From Novosphingobium sp. UBA6722 (GTDB taxonomy: Bacteria > Pseudomonadota > Alphaproteobacteria > Sphingomonadales > Sphingomonadaceae): a stretch of DNA of 32,492 nucleotides. The DNA is taken from assembly GCA_002454125.1 (NCBI GenBank), contig DKII01000067.1:1-32492 (forward strand). The letters are read 5' to 3'. The position numbers and the translations under genes were made by a program. Positions 14,505 through 23,460 of this stretch are shown here, in pieces; positions within the stretch are counted from its first letter, which is position 1; every line of letters starts with the position of its first letter. The notes beneath the pieces were generated by a model, which made no database searches, was not told where the DNA came from, and saw only the letters and a program-made list of their open reading frames with translations.

Positions 14505-15392
14505 ATGAACTTCGCCGAAATGACCGCCAAGATGGCCGCCGGTAACGGCTTTATCGCCGCTCTCGACCAGTCGGGCGGTTCGACGCCGAAGGCCCTGGCC
14601 GGTTATGGCGTCAGCGAAGATGCCTGGTCCTCGGAAGCCGAGATGTTCGACCTGATTCACGGGATGCGCGAACGCATCATCACCTCGCCGGTCTTCACGG
14701 GTGACAAGGTGATCGGCGCGATCCTGTTTGAGCGGACCATGGACGGCACCGCTGGCGGTAAGCCGGTTCCGCAGGCGCTGATCGAAAAGGGCGTGGTGCC
14801 CTTCATCAAGATCGACAAGGGGCTTGAGGCTGAGGAAAACGGCGTCCAGCTGATGAAGCCGATGCCAGAGCTGGATGCCCTGTTGACCCGCTCGAAGGCG
14901 CTCGGCGTTTATGGCACCAAGGAACGTTCGGTGATCAACTCGGCCAATGCCGCCGGGATCGCTGCCGCCGTGGCTCAGCAGTTCGAAGTGGGCCGCCAGG
15001 TCCTGGCGCACGGCATGATGCCGATCCTCGAGCCCGAGGTGAACATCAAGAGCGAAACCCGTGCTGAGTGCGATGCCATCCTGCTTGAGGAAATGCTCAA
15101 GAACCTGGAAGGCATGGACCAGCAGGTGATGCTCAAGCTGTCGCTGCCGGTTCAGCCGGGCAAGTTTGACGCGCTGGTCGATCACCCCAAGGTGCTGCGC
15201 GTCGTCGCGCTCTCGGGCGGCTACAAGCGTCCGGAAGCCTGCATCGAGCTTTCAAAGAACCGCGGGATCATCGCCAGCTTCAGTCGCGCGCTGCTGGAAG
15301 ACCTGCGCCACCAGATGAGCCAGGCCGAGTTCGATGGGGCGCTGGGCGAGGCGATCGACGCGATCCATCGCGGCTCGACGGTCAAGGCCTGA
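14505..15392 (+). CDS. fda: Class I fructose-bisphosphate aldolase
   Basis: Cleaves fructose-1,6-bisphosphate, or forms it, through a Schiff base and without metal. The 295-residue protein is of the short bacterial class I type (as in Staphylococcus), not the class II metal enzyme. It shows FIAALDQSGGSTPKAL, FKGD-like TGDKVIGAILFERTMDG, FIKIDKGLEAEENG, a MMPILEPEVNIKS strand with acidic residues, and Lys211 in VMLKLSLP as the expected Schiff-base lysine. The segment VVALSGGYKRPEAC matches the phosphate-binding region. AGGGA (14493-14497) is 7 nt before ATG 14505. It completes a tkt-gap-pgk-aldolase cluster and may have its own promoter. Confidence 0.94.
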   Translation: MNFAEMTAKMAAGNGFIAALDQSGGSTPKALAGYGVSEDAWSSEAEMFDLIHGMRERIITSPVFTGDKVIGAILFERTMDGTAGGKPVPQALIEKGVVPFIKIDKGLEAEENGVQLMKPMPELDALLTRSKALGVYGTKERSVINSANAAGIAAAVAQQFEVGRQVLAHGMMPILEPEVNIKSETRAECDAILLEEMLKNLEGMDQQVMLKLSLPVQPGKFDALVDHPKVLRVVALSGGYKRPEACIELSKNRGIIASFSRALLEDLRHQMSQAEFDGALGEAIDAIHRGSTVKA

Positions 15393-15395
15393 GCC

Positions 15396-15890
15396 ATGCC
15401 GACAGCGACCTTCGCGAACCATCGCGGGGTCGTCCCAATGTTGTGGGTCTTCGCCGGCCTTGCCGTGCTGGAGATGCTGGCCGTCCACCTGTTCGTGGCG
15501 CTGAAGTGGCCGGCCATTGGCTGGCCGCTGACGATCCTCTCCGGGCTTTCGATCGTCTGGCTGGTCGGCTGGATCCGGTCCTGGTCGCGCCTGCCGCATG
15601 AACTGCTGCCAGACCGGTTGCGTCTCCACATGGGCTCGCTGCGCTCGATTGAGGTCCCACTTGCCCAGATTGCCGCGATCGAGGTTGCGCCGTCACTAGA
15701 TCGCATTCGCGAAGTAAAGGCCCGCAAGCTGGTTCCGCTCGCGCATCCAAACCGACTGATCCTGCTGACCGCTTCATTGCCCGGTCGCCGCGCCGTAAAT
15801 GCCGTTGCGATCCTGGTGGACGATCCAGCCGCTTTTGATCAGGCCTTGGCTGGAAAAATCCCGGCACAGGTTTCCGCGCTACCCGCTTGA
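15396..15890 (+). CDS. Hypothetical membrane protein with PH-like C-terminus
   Basis: A 164-residue protein with two membrane helices (about residues 16-36 and 40-58) followed by a soluble part in which LLPDRLRLHMGSLRSIEVPLAQIAAIEV resembles the beta strands of bacterial PH-like domains. I do not recognise a named family with certainty. The ATG starts 3 nt after the aldolase stop, so it is probably expressed with the aldolase, but nothing in the sequence shows a metabolic link. Function unknown. Confidence 0.75.
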   Translation: MPTATFANHRGVVPMLWVFAGLAVLEMLAVHLFVALKWPAIGWPLTILSGLSIVWLVGWIRSWSRLPHELLPDRLRLHMGSLRSIEVPLAQIAAIEVAPSLDRIREVKARKLVPLAHPNRLILLTASLPGRRAVNAVAILVDDPAAFDQALAGKIPAQVSALPA

Positions 15891-15962
15891 ATTGTCGGCG
15901 CCGCTCGGCTTACCCTCTGCGGTGAGCCGGTGCGCTGTGTCGTGTCGGCCAGGGGAGAGCCA

Positions 15963-17450
15963 ATGGCCGGCACAGTGCGTTCGGGAAGCAGACACGGACC
16001 AATTTCCGTCGCCGATCTGGTCAAACGGATCGAGGCTGGGCCGCAGGGGCCCAAGAACATCGTCGTCTTCGATTTCGATGGCACGCTGATCGCAGGCTAT
16101 TCGGCCGGCGCCTTTTTCCAGGCTCAGCTACGCAAGGGCGAATACAGCGCCTTCGACCTGGCCGAGGCCGGGGTGGCGATCTGGCAATCGGTCGCCCAGG
16201 CGATCGAGATGCAGGACCTGCTCAACAAGGCGATCGCCAAGTGGAAGGGCAAGAAGGAAGCCGAGCTGGTCGCGCTGGGTGAGAAGATCTTCGACAAGAC
16301 CCTGTCGGACAAGGTCTACCCGGAAATGGTTACGCTCCTGCTGGCCCACCGCCGCGCCGGGCACACCATCGCCATCGCCAGTTCCGCGACCCGCTTTCAG
16401 GTTGAGCCGACCGCACGCTTCCTGGGGATCGAGCACGTCATGACCTCGACCGTGGAGGTCAAGCGCGGGGTGCTGACCGGCAAGATGCTGGAGCCGCAGA
16501 TGTGGGGCAAGGGCAAGGCCGATGCGGTCAAGGCTTTCGTCAAGGCGCATAAGGCCAAGCTGGCGGACACCTGGTTCTATGCCGATGGCGACGAGGAAAT
16601 CGGCTTGATGCAGGCGGTCGGGCACCCGATTCCGACTAACCCTGGCAAGGAATTGGCGGCGACCGCGCGGGCGGAGGGCTGGGATATCCTGCGCCATTCC
16701 AGTCGCGGCTCGACCACGCCTGAGCTTCTGACCCGCACTGCCACCGGATTGATGAGCCTGTTTCCGCTGCTCTACACCGGGATCGGCGTTGGCCTGCTGA
16801 CCCGCAACAAGCGCAATGCCGCCAACCTGACCCTGCCGCTCTGGGCGGACAGCGTGATGCTGGCCTCAGGCGTCAAACTGCGGGTTTCGGGACGCGAGCA
16901 CCTCACCTCGCACCGACCGGCGGTGTTCCTGTTCAACCACCGCAACAACTTCGACGCCTTCTTTGTCGGCGCGCTGGTGCGCACGGACCTTGCCTGGGTC
17001 GGCAAGGCTGAGCTCAAGAAAAACCCGATCAGCGCCATGCTCAGCCGCCTGGTGCCGGTGGCCTTTGTCGAGCGCAGCGGCGGCACTCCGGAGGAAGCGG
17101 CCAAGGCGCTGGAGCCGGTCGCCAAGATGGTGCGCGAAGGCTGCTCGATCATGATCGCGCCAGAGGGTACGCGGGTGCGCGACATGACGGTGGATATCGG
17201 GCCCTTCAAGAAGGGTGCCTTCCATATGGCGCGGACGCTGGGCATTCCGGTGATCCCGATCGTGATCCGCAACGCGCTGGATGTCGCTGGGCGCGATGCG
17301 GTGATGCTGCGCTCGGGCACGGTTGACATTGCTGTCCTGCCGCCGGTCGAGACCAAGGGCTGGACCGAGAAGAATACGGGTCAGAAGGCCGAGGAAGTGC
17401 GGCAGATGTTTATCGATACGCTGGAGAACTGGCCCGATGCAGACGACTGA
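15963..17450 (+). CDS. HAD-IB phosphatase fused to a PlsC-type acyltransferase
   Basis: A two-domain, 495-residue protein. The N-terminal domain (about residues 30-240) is a HAD-IB, SerB-like phosphatase: VFDFDGTL with Asp37 and Asp39, SSATRFQVEPTA as motif II, and FYADGDEEIGLM as motif IV-like. The C-terminal domain (about 270-490) is an acylglycerophosphate acyltransferase with HxxxxD in FNHRNNFD (His326, Asp331) and APEGTR (Glu401-Arg404). Fusions of this type occur in actinobacteria and proteobacteria and are linked to glycerolipid synthesis; a combined acylation and dephosphorylation reaction is inferred. AGGGGAGAG (15951-15959) supports ATG 15963. Its last 14 bp overlap the lipase-like gene. 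The gene lies in a block with PlsB-like and GpsA proteins. Confidence 0.9.
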   Translation: MAGTVRSGSRHGPISVADLVKRIEAGPQGPKNIVVFDFDGTLIAGYSAGAFFQAQLRKGEYSAFDLAEAGVAIWQSVAQAIEMQDLLNKAIAKWKGKKEAELVALGEKIFDKTLSDKVYPEMVTLLLAHRRAGHTIAIASSATRFQVEPTARFLGIEHVMTSTVEVKRGVLTGKMLEPQMWGKGKADAVKAFVKAHKAKLADTWFYADGDEEIGLMQAVGHPIPTNPGKELAATARAEGWDILRHSSRGSTTPELLTRTATGLMSLFPLLYTGIGVGLLTRNKRNAANLTLPLWADSVMLASGVKLRVSGREHLTSHRPAVFLFNHRNNFDAFFVGALVRTDLAWVGKAELKKNPISAMLSRLVPVAFVERSGGTPEEAAKALEPVAKMVREGCSIMIAPEGTRVRDMTVDIGPFKKGAFHMARTLGIPVIPIVIRNALDVAGRDAVMLRSGTVDIAVLPPVETKGWTEKNTGQKAEEVRQMFIDTLENWPDADD

Positions 17451-18270
17451 GTTCACCTTCGTTGGCGCTGGCGGCGTGCAGATCTTCGCCACGTCGTGGT
17501 TCCCCGACGATGCCCCGCGTGACCATCTGGTGCTGGCCCACGGTTATGCCGAACACCTGGGCCGCTACCGCGCCGTGGCCGAATTCTTCACCGCCGCGGG
17601 CTATGCCGTCCATGCGTTAGACCACCGAGGCCATGGCAAATCGGGCGGGACGCGCGCGGTGATCGACAGTTTCGCCAATGCCGATGCCGATATCGACCAA
17701 CTGGTGGACAAGGTTCGCGCCGATAGCGGCCTCCAGCGGATCAAGCTGGTTGGCCATTCGATGGGCGGATCGCTGGCGCTCAACTATGCGCTGAACCATC
17801 CGGAAAAGCTTTCGGGCCTCGTGCTTAGCGGCCCCGCGATTGGCGGCGGCTTGCCAAAAATCCAGAGCCTGCTGCTAGCGCTGATCTCTCGCATCGCGCC
17901 GTCATTGGGGATGATCCAGCTTGATGCCGATGCCGTCAGCCGCGATCCGCAAGTGGTCGCTGCCTACAAGGCCGATCCGCTGGTCTTCCACGGCAAGGTC
18001 CCGGCCCGCACCGCGCGGGAGATGATGCATGCCGTCACCACCTATCCGCCGCGCGTGGGGGCGATGCAGCTGCCTTGCCTGCTGATGCACGGCAGCGCGG
18101 ATACGCTGGTGCGCGCCGAAGATGCCCAGCCGGTTTTCGATGCCATCGCCAGCCCAGACAAAACCGTGCGGATTTTCGACGGCCTCTATCACGAGATCTT
18201 CAACGAGCCTGAGCGGCTTGAAGTTCTGGGGATTGTGAAGGACTGGCTTGGCGCGCGGCCGCCGGCCTAA
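17437..18270 (+). CDS. Alpha/beta hydrolase, monoacylglycerol-lipase-like
   Basis: A 277-residue serine hydrolase of the monoacylglycerol lipase / lysophospholipase type. LAHGYAEHLGRY is the oxyanion-hole strand, LVGHSMGGSLA carries the nucleophile Ser in GHSMG, and HGSADTLVRAED and DGLYHEIFNEPE supply the Asp and His of the triad. The family removes an acyl chain from monoacylglycerols or lysophospholipids. ATG 17437 overlaps the upstream HAD-acyltransferase gene by 14 bp, which suggests co-translation; longer frames to 17323 lie wholly inside that gene. Its stop overlaps by 3 bp the stop of the convergent PlsB-like gene. Confidence 0.9.
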   Translation: MQTTEFTFVGAGGVQIFATSWFPDDAPRDHLVLAHGYAEHLGRYRAVAEFFTAAGYAVHALDHRGHGKSGGTRAVIDSFANADADIDQLVDKVRADSGLQRIKLVGHSMGGSLALNYALNHPEKLSGLVLSGPAIGGGLPKIQSLLLALISRIAPSLGMIQLDADAVSRDPQVVAAYKADPLVFHGKVPARTAREMMHAVTTYPPRVGAMQLPCLLMHGSADTLVRAEDAQPVFDAIASPDKTVRIFDGLYHEIFNEPERLEVLGIVKDWLGARPPA

Positions 18271-20570
18271 CCGCCCAGCGCCTCGCGGCACTGCACTTCG
18301 ATCGCATCGAGCGCGGCCAGCGTGGCGCGCAGCACCCGCGAACGGCCTTCGCGCCGCGCGGCGAGGTCCGGCCCCGGTTCGACCAGCCGGACATTGCTCG
18401 CCACTTGCCAGGCCGTGGCGAAGAGCTGGCGGGAGACTGCTTCGGGGTTGCGGATGGTTTTTTCCAGCAAGTATTGCCGGCCAAGTCCGTCCGCAGCGGT
18501 AAGTACATCCTTCTCCTGCGCCGCAACATCGACCGGCAGGGTAAGCAGCACGTCAAGGACGATGCGATAGGCCTCCAGGAACGGCCGCAGCGCGGCATGG
18601 GCAAGGCCAACGCCGAAGATCGTATCCAGCACTTCGCGGCCGGAATTGGCCTCGGCCAGCTTGCGCCGCCAGTCGCGGTCGATCAGGTCCATTTCGTCGG
18701 CCAGCCCTTCTTCAAAGGCTGGGCGCTCACGGAAGAAAAACTCGAACTTCAGCGATTCGCGTAGGGCCACGGCGGTTTCGAAGAACTTGTCCTCCCGTTT
18801 GGCCGGGCTTGAAGTCATCGCGCCCAGCGCCGCGACTTCGCAAATCGCGCGCTCCAGCACGAAGTGCAGCATCGAATTGCGGTAGAAGGCCGCACCGATG
18901 TGCTGCCCCTCCGCGATGCCGTAGACCGGGGTCGGACCCCCTTCAAACCGGGTGACAACGCCGGATTCCATCAGCGTATCGAGGACTGCACCGAGCCGTT
19001 CGGAATCGTGAAGCACGGCGCTGTCGGCCAGGGGCTGACCGCGTTTGCGGGCATGTTCGACCAGCATGGCGACAAATTTGGCCAGCCGCTCGCGCGGGAT
19101 CGAACGGCCGCCGGTCGCCAGCAGCGCGAAAGTGACCAGAGCGATCCCGGTAATCGGCGTCGCCTGGTTGATCCGCCAGGATACCGCCAGCGACAGCTTC
19201 TGCAGGGCTAACTGGGCCTCAGGCGTCTTGTAGTTACCATCCGGATCGGGCGGACCCAGCGCCTCGCGCATGGAGAGCGGTTCGGCCACCCGGAGATAGG
19301 CCTTACCATAGGAGGTGCGCAGGCTGCGCAGGTAGCGCAGCATCCAGCCAAGGTTTTCGGGCTTCTTCTTGCCGCCCTTGGCCTCGTTGGCGAAGTCCTT
19401 GGTCTCGTAGACCTGGTCATAGGCCAGGGCGACCGGAACCAGCATGATGTCCTCGATCCGGCCCTGGCGATAGGCATCGACCACATAGGTCAGGAGGCCC
19501 AGCTTGGGCGGCAGCAGCTTGCCGGTGCGGGAACGGGTGCCTTCCGGGAACCAGGAGAGATTGAACCGCCGTTCGATCAGGTAAGCGAGGTATTCGCGCA
19601 GGACGAAGCGATAGGTCGCATTCTCGCGGATGTCGCGGCGCAGGAAGATATAGCCGGCGCGGCGCATGATCGGGCCCATCGGCCAGAACGACATGTTGAT
19701 TCCGGCAAACAGGCTGGGCAGCGGCAGGCCATGATCGGCCAGTACGGTGTTGACCACCGGGGCATCGACATTGGCCTTGTGCGCCGGAAGGATTAGCGCC
19801 GGGTAGCGGGCGAAGACATCGTGCAGCTTCGCCAGCTCCTCCGGAACAACGTCGACCGTGCCATAGGCCTTCTCATAAGCCGCCCGGAAAAAGCGCAGCA
19901 TGCCCTCGATCGCGAAGGGATTGTGGCCGGTGCGCAGTTCTTCCAGATAGCCGCGCGCTTCGGCCAGCAGCTCGCTCTCGCGGCGGCCGGTTTCTTCGGC
20001 GAGGCGGGCCAGGCCAGCGGTGAAGCCCGGAGCGGCGATCACGTCGGCCGGCTCGACCCGCGGCATCTTGTAGCGGGCGCCGTAGAGCGGATACTCGGCC
20101 CGTTCGAGCGAGAGTTCGGCCTGCCGCGCCACGAAATCGGCAAAGTCAGTGCCGCGTCCGCCGGTCCGCTGCTTCCAGCGAGCGCGGAGCATGCCTAGTG
20201 CAGCGGGTTCGGCCGTTACGATCCGCCACTGCGGTTCGGGGCTATCCTTTTCACGCCGCTTGGCGCTCTCCGACGGCTCGCGGGGATCGCCCAGGCCCAG
20301 CAAGGCGCGCCAGCCGCCGGTCTCACCCTTGCGCGGCAGCCAGGCGATCCGCAGCGGCGCCAGTTCAACCGTGTCGTCATAAAGCGAGGCGACCAGCCGG
20401 GCGACTTCGGTCGAGAACGGCGCATCGCTGCGCTCGATCGCGACGAGCCGCCCAGCGAGGCCCGCCGTGTGCCGTTCCAGCAGCTCCCGCTCAGTCGCAC
20501 CGCGATAGAGCGCCAGGAAGATCCGGCCGATCTGCGGTTCGTGCTCGGGCGGGGAGACGGCCGTTGCCAT
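18267..20570 (-). CDS. plsB: Glycerol-3-phosphate acyltransferase, PlsB-like
   Basis: A 767-residue membrane-associated acyltransferase that should acylate the sn-1 position of glycerol-3-phosphate, the first step of phospholipid synthesis. The acyltransferase motifs are in the middle: ILPAHKANVD with His264 and Asp269, then PSLFAGINMSF, YIFLRRD (motif II), and WFPEGTRSRTGK with Glu343 (motif III). A long N-terminal region (1-250) and a C-terminal region with helix-rich sequence flank it, as in PlsB (807 residues in E. coli). The gene is immediately downstream of gpsA, which makes the substrate glycerol-3-phosphate, with one base between stop and start. PlsX/PlsY may exist elsewhere. Confidence 0.9.
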   Translation of the reverse strand: MATAVSPPEHEPQIGRIFLALYRGATERELLERHTAGLAGRLVAIERSDAPFSTEVARLVASLYDDTVELAPLRIAWLPRKGETGGWRALLGLGDPREPSESAKRREKDSPEPQWRIVTAEPAALGMLRARWKQRTGGRGTDFADFVARQAELSLERAEYPLYGARYKMPRVEPADVIAAPGFTAGLARLAEETGRRESELLAEARGYLEELRTGHNPFAIEGMLRFFRAAYEKAYGTVDVVPEELAKLHDVFARYPALILPAHKANVDAPVVNTVLADHGLPLPSLFAGINMSFWPMGPIMRRAGYIFLRRDIRENATYRFVLREYLAYLIERRFNLSWFPEGTRSRTGKLLPPKLGLLTYVVDAYRQGRIEDIMLVPVALAYDQVYETKDFANEAKGGKKKPENLGWMLRYLRSLRTSYGKAYLRVAEPLSMREALGPPDPDGNYKTPEAQLALQKLSLAVSWRINQATPITGIALVTFALLATGGRSIPRERLAKFVAMLVEHARKRGQPLADSAVLHDSERLGAVLDTLMESGVVTRFEGGPTPVYGIAEGQHIGAAFYRNSMLHFVLERAICEVAALGAMTSSPAKREDKFFETAVALRESLKFEFFFRERPAFEEGLADEMDLIDRDWRRKLAEANSGREVLDTIFGVGLAHAALRPFLEAYRIVLDVLLTLPVDVAAQEKDVLTAADGLGRQYLLEKTIRNPEAVSRQLFATAWQVASNVRLVEPGPDLAARREGRSRVLRATLAALDAIEVQCREALGG

Positions 20571-20571
20571 G

Positions 20572-21594
20572 TCAGCCCGGCTCCGCTTCCGAACCAGCGG
20601 CCGTGCTCAGCAGGCCGCGGAAGGCGCTGGTTGCCGGGGCACCTTCGTGAACCACAGCATAGACTTCGCGCACGATCGGCAGTTCGATCCCCCGTTCGCA
20701 GGCCATCTGCCAGACCGGGCCGACGCTTTTTACGCCCTCGGCCACCTGGCTCATTCCGGCCAGGACCTGTTCGATGGTCTTGCCCGAGCCGAGCTCGATC
20801 CCGACGGTGCGGTTGCGGCTCTGCGGACTGGTGCAGGTGGCAAGCAAGTCGCCCATGCCGGCCAGGCCCATCAGCGTTTCGGCGCGGCCACCCAGCGCGA
20901 CGCCGAGGCGCATCATTTCGGCCTGGCTGCGGGTGAGCAGTGCGGAGCGGGTATTCACGCCGGCACCCAGCGCATCGCCCATGCCAGTCGCAATCGCGAA
21001 CACGTTCTTGAGCGCACCGCCCAGTTCGGCGCCAATCGGATCATCGTTGGTGTAGACGCGGAACAGCCCAGTGCGGAACAGGTCCTGCAGTTCGCGCACG
21101 ATCACGTCATCGTCCATCGCCAGCACCGCAGCGGCGGCCAGGCCCGACATGATTTCCTTGGCGAGGTTCGGACCGGTCAGCACGCCCAGCGGATGGCCGG
21201 GCAATTCCTCGCCGATCACCTCGGTCATGCGTTTGCCGGTCGATAGTTCGAAGCCCTTGGCCAGGCTGATGATCGGCACCCAGGGGCGGATGAAGGGGCG
21301 GATCGCGGCGGCGGTGGCGCGGGTAACCTGCGAGGGGACGCCGAAGACGATCACGTCTGCTCCGCCAACCGCTTCGGCCAACTCGGTCGTGGCGCGCAGG
21401 CTTGGGGTCAGCCGGGCATCGGGCAGGTAGCGCCGGTTGGTGTGATCGCGGTTGATTTCCGCGACCGTATCCTCGCTGCGGGCCCAGAGCGTGGTTGGGG
21501 CATTGCGCGCGACGAGCGAGGCGACAGTCGTGCCCCACGAGCCGCCACCCAGCAGTCCGACCTTAAGTTCCCGTGCCAGGACCCTTTTCGCCAC
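20572..21594 (-). CDS. gpsA: Glycerol-3-phosphate dehydrogenase [NAD(P)+]
   Basis: Reduces dihydroxyacetone phosphate to sn-glycerol-3-phosphate for phospholipid synthesis. The 340-residue protein has the Rossmann motif VGLLGGGSWGTT (Gly16-Gly21), FGVPSQVTR, SLAKGFELSTGKRM, LTGPNLAKEI, the catalytic-region helix GGALKNVFAIATGMGDALGAG and LAGMGDLLATCTSPQSRNR. All are standard for GpsA. The start is GTG 21594, preceded by a GAGAGGGGG sequence. The plsB-like gene follows with one base between them, so both are probably one operon supplying and then acylating glycerol-3-phosphate. Confidence 0.95.
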   Translation of the reverse strand: MAKRVLARELKVGLLGGGSWGTTVASLVARNAPTTLWARSEDTVAEINRDHTNRRYLPDARLTPSLRATTELAEAVGGADVIVFGVPSQVTRATAAAIRPFIRPWVPIISLAKGFELSTGKRMTEVIGEELPGHPLGVLTGPNLAKEIMSGLAAAAVLAMDDDVIVRELQDLFRTGLFRVYTNDDPIGAELGGALKNVFAIATGMGDALGAGVNTRSALLTRSQAEMMRLGVALGGRAETLMGLAGMGDLLATCTSPQSRNRTVGIELGSGKTIEQVLAGMSQVAEGVKSVGPVWQMACERGIELPIVREVYAVVHEGAPATSAFRGLLSTAAGSEAEPG

Positions 21595-21692
21595 TTAGCC
21601 CCCTCTCGTCGTTCTTTTTTGCCAACTTGATGCAGGATTGCCCTTTGCGCAAGCGGCTTGCCTCGGTTGCCGCATGCTGCCAAGCGCAGGGC

Positions 21693-22472
21693 ATGACTCA
21701 AACCCGCATCCTCCCGCTCGAAGGCATCAACAACTTCCGTGACTATGGCGGATACGAAGGTTCGGACGGGCGCAAGGTCAAGACTGGCCTGCTGTGGCGG
21801 TCTGCCCAACACGGCGACGCCAGCGATGCGGATCTGACGGCTGTCAGCGATCTGGGAATCGCCCACGTCATCGATCTGCGCGGCCCGAGCGAGCGCGAGA
21901 TGAAGCCGTGCCGTCGGCATGATGATTTTGCCGCACGGGTCTGGACCTATCCGGAGGAGACGGCTGGCCTCGCGCTTCACACCGAAGCTGCCGATGGCGT
22001 GCTGACCGCCGCCGAAGCCCGTGCCGCCATGGTCCGGCTCTATGAGGGCATTGCCTTTCGCGAAAACCTGACGCCGATGCTACGGCTCTATTTCGAACTG
22101 CTGTTGCGCGCCGAAGGGCCAAGCCTGGTCCACTGCGTAGCCGGCAAGGATCGCACCGGTTGGGCAGTGGCCATAGCGCAGCACGCGCTCGGCGTCCCGC
22201 GTGAGGCGATCATTGCCGACTACATGCTGACCAATGACGCCAGCCGGCTGGAAGAGCGGATTGCCGCTGAAGCGTTCAAGGATCTGCCGCGTTACGCGTC
22301 GATGGATGCCGAAACGGTCCGCGCGCTGTGGGGTGTGCAGGAAGACTATATCGTGACTGCGCTCAAGGTGACCGAAGATCGCCACGGCGATCTCGACACC
22401 TATCTCGAGCAGGTCCTGGGCATCGATGCCGCCAAGCGCGAGGCGCTGCGGGCGCATTACCTCGAAGGTTAG
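21693..22472 (+). CDS. Tyrosine-protein-phosphatase-type protein (CX5R)
   Basis: A 259-residue protein of the bacterial tyrosine/lipid phosphatase type (Y_phosphatase3-like). GINNFRDYGGYEGSDG is the typical N-terminal motif, VIDLRGPSERE is a general-acid region, and LVHCVAGKDRTGWA contains the P-loop with Cys148 and Arg154. Relatives act on phosphotyrosine or phosphoinositides; the substrate here is unknown. ATG 21693 is chosen because the conserved N-terminus starts just after it, although AGGG is only one base upstream; the frame is open to 21573. It overlaps the convergent alpha/beta hydrolase by 4 bp and is divergent from gpsA (98 bp between starts). Confidence 0.88.
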   Translation: MTQTRILPLEGINNFRDYGGYEGSDGRKVKTGLLWRSAQHGDASDADLTAVSDLGIAHVIDLRGPSEREMKPCRRHDDFAARVWTYPEETAGLALHTEAADGVLTAAEARAAMVRLYEGIAFRENLTPMLRLYFELLLRAEGPSLVHCVAGKDRTGWAVAIAQHALGVPREAIIADYMLTNDASRLEERIAAEAFKDLPRYASMDAETVRALWGVQEDYIVTALKVTEDRHGDLDTYLEQVLGIDAAKREALRAHYLEG

Positions 22473-23341
22473 AGGAAAGCCCGGACCTCGGCCATGAACC
22501 GGTCGAACTGGTCATGGTGGAGCCAGTGCCCGGCGTTCTCAAACTCGATCACCTTGGGATCGTTGTTGAACACCTCAAGCCGCCCGTCCTTTTCCGGGTT
22601 TGAAGCCCATGAATTGGCACCGTAAAGCAGCAGCATCGGGCAGGTGATCGCCGCCCAGAGCTCTTCGGTGCGGAACTCGGGTACATCCTCGAACGGCCAG
22701 ACGTTGAGATAAGGGTCAAACTTCCAGCTCCAGGTGCCGTCCTCGTTGCGGCTGGCGCCGTGGATCGTCAGGTGGCGGGCCTGCTCGTCGGTCAGAAAGG
22801 AGTTTTCCTCCTTCATCCGGGCATAGGCTGCCTCGATGCTGGGATAGCGGCGCGGGATCCGGCCGGCGGCGGCGCGGCGCTTGTCGATCCATTCGCGGAA
22901 GCGGTTGGCATAGCCAGCGGCCTCGCGCTCGGCGCGGGTCTTGGGGGAGGGGCCAAGCCCTTCGATATTGACGAAGCGGCGAACCTTCTCCGGGTAAAGC
23001 CCGGTGAAGCGCGAGGCGACGTTGCCGCCCAGCGAGTGGGCAATGATCGTCACCTGGTCATGCCCCAAGGTGTGGACCAACTGCGCGAAGTCATAGACCA
23101 GCGCGTTCATCTCGTAATTGCCGTCAGGCGCCCAGGCGCTGTCACCGTGGCCGCGCAGATCCGGCGCAATGACGTGCCAATCCTTCGCGAGTTCCTCGGC
23201 CACCCAGTCCCATGAACGGCAATGGTCGCGGCCGCCGTGCTGCAAGATCAGCGGCGGGGCCCCAGGATTGCCCCAATCGACATAATGGAGGCGCAGGCGC
23301 TGCGAGATGAAGCTGTTGGAAGTGGGGCCGTGGATCGTCAT
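22469..23341 (-). CDS. Alpha/beta hydrolase of unknown substrate
   Basis: A 290-residue alpha/beta-hydrolase-fold protein. LQHGGRDHCRSWDW is the oxyanion strand, APDLRGHGDS follows, and IIAHSLGGNVAS carries Ser103 as nucleophile. NAGHWLHHDQFDRF near the C-terminus holds the catalytic His. It resembles epoxide-hydrolase/haloperoxidase-like esterases, but no specific substrate can be given. The gene is divergent from trxB and its 3' end overlaps the phosphatase gene by 4 bp. Confidence 0.88.
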   Translation of the reverse strand: MTIHGPTSNSFISQRLRLHYVDWGNPGAPPLILQHGGRDHCRSWDWVAEELAKDWHVIAPDLRGHGDSAWAPDGNYEMNALVYDFAQLVHTLGHDQVTIIAHSLGGNVASRFTGLYPEKVRRFVNIEGLGPSPKTRAEREAAGYANRFREWIDKRRAAAGRIPRRYPSIEAAYARMKEENSFLTDEQARHLTIHGASRNEDGTWSWKFDPYLNVWPFEDVPEFRTEELWAAITCPMLLLYGANSWASNPEKDGRLEVFNNDPKVIEFENAGHWLHHDQFDRFMAEVRAFL

Positions 23342-23405
23342 GCCCCACGCCTTTGCGCGCTTCGCCGCGGGTCGTCAATCTGTGGGGAAAGCGCCGCCAG
23401 CGGGT

Positions 23406-23434
23406 TTGCGCAGCGGCCATGCGCTCCCTAGATG
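23406..23434 (+). promoter_or_regulatory. Probable promoter of trxB
   Basis: TTGCGC (23406-23411), 17 nt, TAGATG (23429-23434). The start would be near 23441, 20 nt before the trxB ATG, with AGGGAA (23450-23455) between. Assigned by pattern and position in the 119-bp divergent gap. Confidence 0.5.
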
Positions 23435-23460
23435 GGGCCAAAGATCAACAGGGAACTGTC

